A DNA stretch of 29,425 nt from positions 1 to 29,425 of the forward strand of contig JAZRMK010000031.1 in the NCBI GenBank assembly GCA_045647525.1, in the 5' to 3' direction. A model generated the notes under the pieces. The model worked only from the letters and a program-made list of their open reading frames with translations, was not told the DNA's origin and did no database searches. Positions 8,674-14,536 of this stretch are shown here, piece after piece. Position 1 is the first letter of the stretch, and each line of letters opens with the position of its first letter. The DNA comes from UMGS172 sp045647525 (GTDB lineage Bacteria > Bacillota > Clostridia > Oscillospirales > Acutalibacteraceae). The position numbers and the translations under genes are program-made.

Positions 8674-10974
8674 ATGAAACTTTGTTATAAATGCAATAAA
8701 AGACCCGCTGTTGTCTTTATCCAAGGAATGACACAAAGCGGTGAAAAAATTGAAGAACCGAAGGGTCTTTGTCTTGTATGTGCCAAGGAATCAGGGATTA
8801 AGCCTATTGACGATATGCTTCGCAACATGAATATTTCCGATGAAGAAATTGAAGCTATGAGTGAACAGTTTTCAGGACTTATGGCTATGGATGAAGATAT
8901 TGATGATGATTCTGATGACGCGTTTTCACCCGGCGGTGCTGCTACTTTTCCTTTTTTAAACAACCTTTTCGGCGGTATGCCTAATATCGAAAAGTCAAAA
9001 GAGAATAGCGAAACTGATGACGATAAAAACAAGGACAAGAAAGAAAACAAAAAGAAAAATAAACGTAAGTTTATTTCGCAATTCTGCACAGACTTAACCG
9101 CAAAGGCACGTAACGGTGAAATTGATGTTGTAATTGGCCGTGATGCAGAACTTTACAGAATCGTTCAGATATTGTCACGCAGAACTAAAAACAACCCTTG
9201 TCTTATCGGTGAGCCCGGCGTTGGTAAAACTGCTATTGCCGAAGGTCTGGCAATGAGAATTGCCACAAAAAACGCTCCTGCAAAGCTTTTGGATAAAGAA
9301 ATACTTTTACTTGACCTTGCAGGTCTCGTTGCAGGAACACAGTTCAGAGGCCAATTTGAAAGCCGTATCAAAGGTCTTATTGACGAAGTGAAATCGGCAG
9401 GCAATATCATACTCTTCATTGATGAGGTGCATAATCTTGTCGGTGCGGGCGACTCGGAAGGCTCGATGAGCGCAGGTAACATTTTGAAACCTGCATTATC
9501 ACGCGGTGAAATTCAGGTTATAGGCGCTACTACGTTTAAGGAATACCGTAAATATATCGAGAAAGATGCAGCGTTAGAACGACGTTTTCAGCCCGTTACC
9601 GTCGAAGAACCGTCTTTGGAAGATTCCGTGAAGATGTTGACTGGTATCAAGAGCTATTACGAAGGTTATCATAGCGTAACAGTACCTGATGAAATTGTTC
9701 GCATGGCGGTTATTTTGTCAGAACGTTATATAAATGACCGATTCCTTCCCGATAAAGCTATCGACCTGCTTGATGAGGCTTGTGCAGCTTGTTGTTTGCG
9801 CAATAAAGCAATAGATGAATTCTATCTTGCAACAAAAAAAGCAAACGAGTTAAATACCCAATTAAGTGAATTACAGCAAAATGTTGAAAGTCCAGATTAC
9901 GAAAAAATTGCAACATTAAAATATGAAATTGAGAAGGTAAATAAAGAGTTAGCCGATAAGGAATCATTGGCAAAAAATAATACCGTTACCAATGACGATT
10001 TGGCACGCGTAATTGAACTTTGGACGGGTATTCCTGCTGTCAAGATTAAGCAGAACAATCTGGAAAAACTGGCTTCTTTGGAAGAGAACCTTAAAAAACA
10101 CATTATTGGTCAGGATGAAGCTGTAAAGGCGGTAGCACTCGGCGTCAGAAGATCAAGTGTTCAGTTGTCAGCCAAACGTAAACCTGCATCATTTATCTTT
10201 GTTGGTCCTACCGGTGTAGGTAAAACCGAACTTGTAAAGACTCTGGCAAAAGAGATGTTTGACACTCCCGATTCACTTGTCCGTCTTGATATGACCGAAT
10301 ATATGGAAAAGCACGCCGTTTCGAAACTAATCGGTGCGCCCCCGGGATATGTCGGATACGATGAAGCAGGTCAGTTGACCGAAAAGATTCGCAGAAAACC
10401 TTATTCAGTTATTCTTTTTGACGAAATTGAAAAGGCTCACCCTGATATTATGAATACTCTTTTGCAGATTCTCGATGATGGTAGAATCACAGATGCGCAG
10501 GGAAGAACCGTTAATTTCGAAAACACGGTTATTGTTATGACCTCTAATGCAGGCAGTGACAACAACGGTACACTTTTAGGCTTCAATAAGACACAGGGTG
10601 AAGCCTCAAAAGAAAAGGCTATGAAGGCACTCAAAGATTTCCTCAGACCCGAGTTTATCGGTAGAGTTGATGAGATTATTGCTTTCAATACGCTTGATAC
10701 CGATTCACTCATAAAAATTGCCGAGTTGACCTTGCAGGAATTGCGACCTATGCTTAAAGAACGCGGTATCGATTTGGAATATTCCAAGAATGTTTGCAAA
10801 TTCTTAGCCGAATCTTGCGATAGGGCATCGGGTGCCAGAGATTTGAAGAAACTCATAAGAAAGTTGATTGAGGACAAGATGATTTCTATTCTCATTGATA
10901 ATCCTGATAAGAATATCAATAAGTTTAAGATTTCAGCTGGAGAAAGTATAAAAATTTCTTTTGAATTTGTTTAA
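8674..10974 (+). CDS. clpE: ClpE-like AAA+ unfoldase (Clp protease ATP-binding subunit)
   Basis: A 766-residue HSP100/Clp ATPase with two AAA+ modules. Instead of the ClpC N-domain it begins with a four-cysteine zinc finger (Cys4, Cys7, Cys33, Cys36), as in ClpE. An acidic then Lys-rich linker (about 70-132) follows. Module 1 has Walker A GEPGVGKT (179-186), Walker B FIDEVH and pore loop GTQFRGQFE (221-229). A short coiled middle segment lies at about 385-432. Module 2 has Walker A GPTGVGKT (511-518), the GYVG pore loop (558-561) and Walker B LFDEIE (581-586). LGF at 635-637 sits where the ClpP-docking tripeptide is expected, so it probably feeds ClpP. No ctsR or mcsAB is adjacent. I see no convincing promoter of its own; the AAGGAGA site is strong. 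Confidence 0.9.
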   Translation: MKLCYKCNKRPAVVFIQGMTQSGEKIEEPKGLCLVCAKESGIKPIDDMLRNMNISDEEIEAMSEQFSGLMAMDEDIDDDSDDAFSPGGAATFPFLNNLFGGMPNIEKSKENSETDDDKNKDKKENKKKNKRKFISQFCTDLTAKARNGEIDVVIGRDAELYRIVQILSRRTKNNPCLIGEPGVGKTAIAEGLAMRIATKNAPAKLLDKEILLLDLAGLVAGTQFRGQFESRIKGLIDEVKSAGNIILFIDEVHNLVGAGDSEGSMSAGNILKPALSRGEIQVIGATTFKEYRKYIEKDAALERRFQPVTVEEPSLEDSVKMLTGIKSYYEGYHSVTVPDEIVRMAVILSERYINDRFLPDKAIDLLDEACAACCLRNKAIDEFYLATKKANELNTQLSELQQNVESPDYEKIATLKYEIEKVNKELADKESLAKNNTVTNDDLARVIELWTGIPAVKIKQNNLEKLASLEENLKKHIIGQDEAVKAVALGVRRSSVQLSAKRKPASFIFVGPTGVGKTELVKTLAKEMFDTPDSLVRLDMTEYMEKHAVSKLIGAPPGYVGYDEAGQLTEKIRRKPYSVILFDEIEKAHPDIMNTLLQILDDGRITDAQGRTVNFENTVIVMTSNAGSDNNGTLLGFNKTQGEASKEKAMKALKDFLRPEFIGRVDEIIAFNTLDTDSLIKIAELTLQELRPMLKERGIDLEYSKNVCKFLAESCDRASGARDLKKLIRKLIEDKMISILIDNPDKNINKFKISAGESIKISFEFV

Positions 10975-10981
10975 TTTTCAC

Positions 10982-11010
10982 TTGACTAACGACGGTGTAT
11001 ATGCTAAAAT
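10982..11010 (+). promoter_or_regulatory. Strong sigma-A-type promoter for the tRNA pair
   Basis: TTGACT (-35, 10982-10987) and TAAAAT (-10, 11005-11010) are separated by exactly 17 nt. Transcription would begin at about 11017, some 12 nt ahead of tRNA-Gly. The match and the short leader are typical of a stable-RNA promoter. It lies 7 nt after the clpE-like stop codon. Unusually, an inverted repeat fills its spacer and overlaps the -10. Confidence 0.8.
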
Positions 11011-11021
11011 ATACACCGTCG
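10990..11021. repeat. 13-bp perfect inverted repeat overlapping the tRNA promoter
   Basis: CGACGGTGTATAT (10990-11002) is the exact reverse complement of ATATACACCGTCG (11009-11021), with a 6-nt centre GCTAAA. The left arm occupies the promoter spacer; the centre and right arm contain the -10 hexamer and the likely start site. No T-run follows on either strand, so it is a poor intrinsic terminator. It could be a repressor operator, a cruciform-forming site, or a U-tract-free hairpin at the end of the clpE-like transcript. Confidence 0.85.
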
Positions 11022-11028
11022 CAAACAC

Positions 11029-11102
<74 letters not shown>

Positions 11103-11106
11103 AAAT

Positions 11107-11183
11107 GCGCTGATAGCTCAGCTGGATAGAGCAACTGCCTTCTAAGCAGTAGGTCGGGGGTTCGAGTCCCTCTCAGCGCGCCA
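11107..11183 (+). tRNA. tRNA-Arg (anticodon TCT)
   Basis: A complete 77-nt cloverleaf with encoded CCA. The acceptor stem GCGCTGA pairs with TCAGCGC (11173-11179), with discriminator G. The anticodon stem ACTGC/GCAGT (11134-11138/11146-11150) encloses CTTCTAA, giving anticodon TCT at 11141-11143 for AGA/AGG codons. The T loop is TTCGAGT. It follows tRNA-Gly with a 4-nt spacer and is followed within 2 nt by a strong terminator hairpin. Confidence 0.97.
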
Positions 11184-11184
11184 G

Positions 11185-11226
11185 AAAGAAACGACAATTT
11201 TCGACAGAAGATTGTCGTTTCTTTTT
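11185..11226 (+). terminator. Intrinsic terminator of the tRNA operon
   Basis: AAAGAAACGACAAT (11185-11198) pairs perfectly over 14 bp with ATTGTCGTTTCTTT (11211-11224) around a 12-nt loop. The T-run at 11222-11226 follows the stem. It begins 2 nt after the tRNA-Arg CCA end. Confidence 0.92.
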
Positions 11227-11280
11227 GTTCTCTTAACTTTTCTCTTTTCATTCTTCTTTCTTCTCTTAAATTGTCGTTTC
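11211..11280. repeat. Direct repeat ATTGTCGTTTC (two copies)
   Basis: ATTGTCGTTTC occurs at 11211-11221, as the right arm of the tRNA terminator, and again at 11270-11280. The terminator's left arm (GAAACGACAAT, 11188-11198) could therefore pair with either copy. This may be a duplication scar or a feature of the local sequence. Confidence 0.75.
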
Positions 11281-11316
11281 CAGAGAAAAGATAAGAGAGA
11301 AGAAGTAAAAGAAAAG
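11236..11316. repeat. Purine/pyrimidine-biased imperfect inverted repeat
   Basis: A C/T-rich tract (about 11228-11268) is followed, after roughly 20 nt, by an A/G-rich tract (about 11281-11317). They are partly complementary: CTTCTTTCTTCTCTTA on the left against TAAGAGAGAAGAAG on the right, and CTTTTCT against AGAAAAG at the outer ends. An imperfect long hairpin is possible. No coding potential is seen here. Together with the terminator and the tRNAs, this accounts for the 410-nt stretch between the clpE-like gene and the next protein gene. Confidence 0.55.
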
Positions 11317-11336
11317 GTGCTTTGCTTCACAAAGCG

Positions 11337-11365
11337 TTGATTTATGATATAAATTATGATAAAGT
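11337..11365 (+). promoter_or_regulatory. Probable promoter of the four-helix-bundle/GIY-YIG pair
   Basis: TTGATT (11337-11342) and TAAAGT (11360-11365) are spaced by 17 nt, 19 nt ahead of the ATG at 11385. The surroundings are very A/T-rich with other TATGAT-like hexamers, so the exact -10 is uncertain. A short hairpin (GCTTTG/CAAAGC, 11319-11335) sits just upstream. Confidence 0.5.
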
Positions 11366-11384
11366 TCAGATTGAGGTGAAATAA

Positions 11385-11735
11385 ATGAACAGCCCATTAC
11401 TCGAAAAATCACTTGATTTTGCAACTCAAATAGTTCTATTTTATGAGCAATTTTCTAAAACAAGAAAGGATACAACTATTGCAAAACAATTACTTCGCTC
11501 TGCAACTAGTGTTGGCGCAAATATAAATGAAGCTATTTATGGTAATAGTAAAGCTGATTTTATTTCTAAATTACATATCTCACTTAAAGAAACGGGTGAA
11601 AGCATTTATTGGCTTACTCTTTTAAAAAGGACAAAATTGTTTGATTATAATTTTGAAGATTTACTTAATCTTGCCGATGAAATAAAACGAATGTTGATAG
11701 CATCGTTAAATACTGCAAAGGAGAACAACAAATGA
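11385..11735 (+). CDS. Four helix bundle protein (23S rRNA intervening-sequence-like family)
   Basis: A 116-residue, almost entirely helical protein of the four-helix-bundle family (TIGR02436, S23-like), which is also related to the Avd accessory proteins of diversity-generating retroelements. The most conserved stretch is clear: QLLRSATSVGANINEA (35-50), then SKADFISKLHISLKE (55-69) and the ESIYWL segment (72-77). It has no catalytic motif, and the molecular role of stand-alone members is unknown. A GAGGTG site at 11373-11378 supports ATG 11385. Its TGA overlaps the next ATG (ATGA), so it is translationally coupled to a GIY-YIG protein. The gene is more A/T-rich than its neighbours, which hints at acquisition next to the tRNAs. 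Confidence 0.9.
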   Translation: MNSPLLEKSLDFATQIVLFYEQFSKTRKDTTIAKQLLRSATSVGANINEAIYGNSKADFISKLHISLKETGESIYWLTLLKRTKLFDYNFEDLLNLADEIKRMLIASLNTAKENNK

Positions 11736-12433
11736 GTTCTAATTTTTCAAATGAAGAAAATCCAAAAGGATATATTTACATACTGACAAACCCATCTTTC
11801 CCAGATTATGTAAAAATAGGGTATGCAGATAATGTTAATAACAGGCTTCAACAACTTAACAATAGTGAGTGTACGCCATTTGCATTTCGAGTCTATGCAA
11901 CTTATGAAGTAGATTCACGTTTATCTGATTTAAGAATACATTCTATCATAGATAAGTTAAATCCTGATTTGCGCTCTATCGATAATTTTAATGGTAAAAA
12001 GAGAGTTCGTGAATTTTATGCAATGTCTGCTGAAGATGCATATTCAATTTTAGAGGCTATTTCAGAAATACATAATTTCACAAACAGATTAAAAAAATGG
12101 GAACCTAATCCTATCGAAAGAAAAGCTGAAGAAATTGCTGAAGAAATACAGTTGGAAAAAAAGGCAAGACATTCTAATTGGACTTTTGATGATTGGCAAA
12201 TTCCAAATGATTCAGAATTAGAATATGTAAACGATTCCACCGTAAAGTGTAAAGTTGCGAACAGGAGAAAGATTGAATTTAATGGAGAAATTCTTTATAT
12301 GACACAGTTAGCAAGAAAAATCACTGGTAATGAATCCATCGTTCACGGACCAGGTTGGTTTGCACAAAATTTTAAATATAACGGCGAGTTAATTGAAGAT
12401 ATTGAAAAAAGAATTTTTAATAATGAGAAATGA
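11732..12433 (+). CDS. GIY-YIG (T5orf172-like) protein with RAMA-like C-terminal domain
   Basis: A 233-residue two-part protein. The N-terminal half looks like a GIY-YIG/T5orf172 nuclease domain: GYIYILTN (13-20), YVKIG (26-30), Arg38 in NNRLQQL, then DLRIH (66-70) and VREFY (92-96). The position that usually holds the catalytic Glu four residues before the His appears to be Asp66, so activity is uncertain. A charged helix (about 128-145) links to a C-terminal domain (about 157-222) with KIEFNGEILYM, QLARKITG and GPGWFAQNFKYNG. That order resembles the RAMA fold associated with restriction and modified-DNA recognition; this match is by eye. It is coupled by ATGA overlap to the four-helix-bundle gene. 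A DNA-processing or defence role is inference. Confidence 0.82.
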   Translation: MSSNFSNEENPKGYIYILTNPSFPDYVKIGYADNVNNRLQQLNNSECTPFAFRVYATYEVDSRLSDLRIHSIIDKLNPDLRSIDNFNGKKRVREFYAMSAEDAYSILEAISEIHNFTNRLKKWEPNPIERKAEEIAEEIQLEKKARHSNWTFDDWQIPNDSELEYVNDSTVKCKVANRRKIEFNGEILYMTQLARKITGNESIVHGPGWFAQNFKYNGELIEDIEKRIFNNEK

Positions 12434-12506
12434 TTTCTTGATATATACGGTAGTTCGAACACATAGACCAAAAACAAAATAGTATAGATTTTGTATAACC
12501 TTTCGC

Positions 12507-12538
12507 AAAAAAGCATCGACTTTGTCGGTGCTTTTTTA
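12507..12538 (+). terminator. Intrinsic terminator after the GIY-YIG gene
   Basis: AAGCATCGAC (12511-12520) pairs with GTCGGTGCTT (12524-12533), with one G-T pair and a TTT loop. It is preceded by an A-run and followed by T's (12532-12537). It ends the two-gene unit about 75 nt after its stop codon. Confidence 0.9.
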
Positions 12539-12605
12539 GTTTTATTAGCTTTTAAAAACCCGAACAGTATCGCTTTTCACTCATATAATAATTTGAGGTG
12601 TTATT

Positions 12606-13088
12606 ATGAGAAATATCGGTTACGATAGGGAAGCGGCTGTTGCTTATGCAAATAGATGGGCATTAGGCAGAAACCCGGCTTACTATAATTTTGATAATAT
12701 CGGCGGTGATTGTACCAACTTTGCATCACAATGTATATATGCCGGTGCAAAAGTAATGAACTATACTCCTCAGTTTGGGTGGTTTTATCGTTCTGTTTCC
12801 GACCGCACGCCGTCTTGGACGGGCGTTGAATTTTTATATGATTTTTTAGTTAACAATCGTTCGGTAGGTCCTTTCGGACACGCAGTAGATAGTTCACAGG
12901 TGCAACCCGGTGATATAGTGCAGTTAGGTCGGTATAACGGAGACTATTATCACACACCTGTCATTACTTCTGTTTATCCAACAATCCGTGTTGCTGCGCA
13001 CACTTATGATGTTTTAGATAAACCGCTTGACTCATATAACTTTGACACCGTACGTTTTATTCACATTGACGGTGTCAGAACATGGTAA
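12606..13088 (+). CDS. Amidase-domain protein (Amidase_6, papain-like), no signal peptide
   Basis: A 160-residue single-domain protein matching the putative amidase domain (Pfam Amidase_6). The family start YDREAAVAYANRWAL (6-20) is followed by GGDCTNFASQC (33-43) with the likely nucleophile Cys36. Candidate catalytic histidines are His116 (DYYHTPVI) and His132 (AAHTYD). The fold is NlpC/P60-like, so a peptide or cell-wall amide substrate is plausible. There is no signal peptide or anchor, so secretion by the usual route is not predicted. The GAGGTG site at 12595-12600 supports ATG 12606. A TATAAT at 12584-12589 is very close to the start. The gene has its own terminators on both sides, so it is a one-gene unit. 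Confidence 0.88.
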   Translation: MRNIGYDREAAVAYANRWALGRNPAYYNFDNIGGDCTNFASQCIYAGAKVMNYTPQFGWFYRSVSDRTPSWTGVEFLYDFLVNNRSVGPFGHAVDSSQVQPGDIVQLGRYNGDYYHTPVITSVYPTIRVAAHTYDVLDKPLDSYNFDTVRFIHIDGVRTW

Positions 13089-13122
13089 AAAGGGCTGAAT
13101 CATTGTTTGATTCAGTCCTTTT
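13087..13122 (+). terminator. Intrinsic terminator at the end of the amidase-domain gene
   Basis: A 14-bp stem (one G-T pair) with a 7-nt loop ATTGTTT at 13102-13108: AAAAGGGCTGAATC ending at 13101 pairs with GATTCAGTCCTTTT (13109-13122). The T's lie mostly within the stem. It starts inside the stop codon of the gene. Confidence 0.85.
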
Positions 13123-13133
13123 CAAATTTCCAC

Positions 13134-13161
13134 TTGAAAAAAGTATTTTTAATGATATAAT
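13134..13161 (+). promoter_or_regulatory. Promoter of the MFS transporter gene
   Basis: TTGAAA (13134-13139) and a consensus TATAAT (13156-13161) with a 16-nt spacer. The start codon at 13188 follows 26 nt later, with only a weak GGGACGG-type ribosome binding site between them. Confidence 0.75.
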
Positions 13162-13187
13162 GATACAAGTTTTGGGACGGTGATAAT

Positions 13188-14441
13188 ATGTCAGAAAACA
13201 AATTGAATTATAATAGAACTAAATTTGCATGCTACTATACATATCTTACATCGGCATCAGTATTTTGTTTGCCACCGCTTTTATTTGTAACATTTCGTGA
13301 GATGTATGGTATATCATATACATTACTCGGCACACTTGTACTTGTAAATTTTTGTACACAGTTGATAGTTGACTTGATACTGTCATTTTTCGCAAGGCAT
13401 TTTAACCTGCACAAAGCAATAACTGTTATGCCGTTGTTGACTTCACTCGGTCTTTTCGTTTACGCATTTGTACCCAGTATTTTCCCTCAATATGCATACA
13501 TAGGACTTGTCACAGGAACGGTGATATTTTCAGTTTCAGCAGGTCTTTGTGAAGTGCTTATGAGCCCGTTGATTGCAGCTATCCCTTCCGACAACGCTGA
13601 ACGCGATATGTCAAGACTTCATTCACTTTATGCCTACGGAGTTGTTTGTGTTGTAGTACTTAGTACAATTTTCTTAAAGCTTATAGGCAACACGAACTGG
13701 ATATACATAACATACTTTTGGGCATTGTTACCGATAGTTTCATACATACTCTTCAAATCGTCGCCTATGCCTCCAATCGAAATGGGAACAAAAACCGATT
13801 CAAAAAGTGCAGAAAAAAGAAAAATCGGATTAGCGTTATGCTTTGTTTGTATCTTTCTTGGCGGTGCAGCCGAAAATTCAATGACCAACTGGATTTCAGG
13901 CTATATGGAGACCGCACTCAGAATCCCCAAAGTATTGGGTGATATATTCGGTATGGCATTGTTTGCAGTGTTTATTGCAACGGGCAGAACCTTGTACGCA
14001 AAATATGGCAGTAATATTTCACGAATTTTGTTACTTAGTATGATACTGTCAACCGTCTGCTATCTGACCGCCGGTTTATGCTTGATCCCCATAATTTCTA
14101 TGTTTGCCTGCATTTTAACAGGTCTGTGTTCGGCAATGCTTTGGCCGGGAACGTTGATATTTATGGAGGAAAAAATGCCAAATCCGGGAGTTGCTGCTTA
14201 TGCTTTAATGGCAGCAGGTGGTGATTTCGGCTCCTCAGTTGCGCCTCAGTTAATTGGCGCGGTTGTTGACAGTGTTTCGGCAAGCAAAGGTGCATCGATT
14301 ATAGCATCTAAATTATCTTTAACGGTTGAACAAATCAGTATGAAAGCAGGAATGCTTGTCGGTGCATTGTTCCCGTTTGTCGGCATTTTTATGGTGCTTA
14401 TTATCAGAAAATATTTTACAAAGCGAAAAGGTAATCACTAA
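13188..14441 (+). CDS. Major facilitator superfamily transporter
   Basis: A 417-residue membrane protein with about twelve hydrophobic helices split into two halves by a charged loop near residues 195-212 (KTDSKSAEKRK), the standard MFS layout. Small-residue-rich helices such as FSVSAGLCEVLMSPLIAA and AAYALMAAGGDFGSSVAP resemble sugar/oligosaccharide-type MFS members, but no substrate can be read from sequence. It has a good promoter and ends in its own terminator. The next gene is a cytoplasmic GH78-like hydrolase, so import of a rhamnose-containing glycoside for intracellular cleavage is a reasonable inference. The ribosome binding site is weaker than for most genes here. Confidence 0.85.
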   Translation: MSENKLNYNRTKFACYYTYLTSASVFCLPPLLFVTFREMYGISYTLLGTLVLVNFCTQLIVDLILSFFARHFNLHKAITVMPLLTSLGLFVYAFVPSIFPQYAYIGLVTGTVIFSVSAGLCEVLMSPLIAAIPSDNAERDMSRLHSLYAYGVVCVVVLSTIFLKLIGNTNWIYITYFWALLPIVSYILFKSSPMPPIEMGTKTDSKSAEKRKIGLALCFVCIFLGGAAENSMTNWISGYMETALRIPKVLGDIFGMALFAVFIATGRTLYAKYGSNISRILLLSMILSTVCYLTAGLCLIPIISMFACILTGLCSAMLWPGTLIFMEEKMPNPGVAAYALMAAGGDFGSSVAPQLIGAVVDSVSASKGASIIASKLSLTVEQISMKAGMLVGALFPFVGIFMVLIIRKYFTKRKGNH

Positions 14442-14463
14442 TTGGCAGTGATTATCTTTTTTT
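14426..14463 (+). terminator. Intrinsic terminator of the MFS gene
   Basis: AAAAGGTAATCACT (14426-14439) pairs with AGTGATTATCTTTT (14447-14460) over 14 bp with one G-T pair, loop AATTGGC, followed by more T's to 14463. The stem begins inside the coding sequence, so the stop codon lies in the stem/loop. Confidence 0.88.
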
Positions 14464-14473
14464 AATAAAAGTG

Positions 14474-14502
14474 TAGATTTAAAAAGAAAATTATGGTATA
14501 GT
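14474..14502 (+). promoter_or_regulatory. Possible promoter of the GH78-like gene
   Basis: TATAGT (14497-14502), preceded by TGG, is a fair extended -10. At 17 nt upstream is TAGATT (14474-14479), a weak -35. The position between the MFS terminator and the ATG at 14537 makes a promoter here likely. Confidence 0.5.
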
Positions 14503-14536
14503 ATTTTTAGTTAAATTACTGTCGGGAGTGACTGAT

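Noticed and set aside
12453..12460. 8-bp palindrome GTTCGAAC after the GIY-YIG gene.
   Set aside because: Isolated, short and without a promoter or repeat partner nearby; expected by chance.
11160..12620. tRNA-Arg as an integration site for a mobile element.
   Set aside because: I found no repeat of the tRNA 3' end downstream, and no integrase or excisionase gene. The neighbouring genes may still be acquired, but an att site is not supported.
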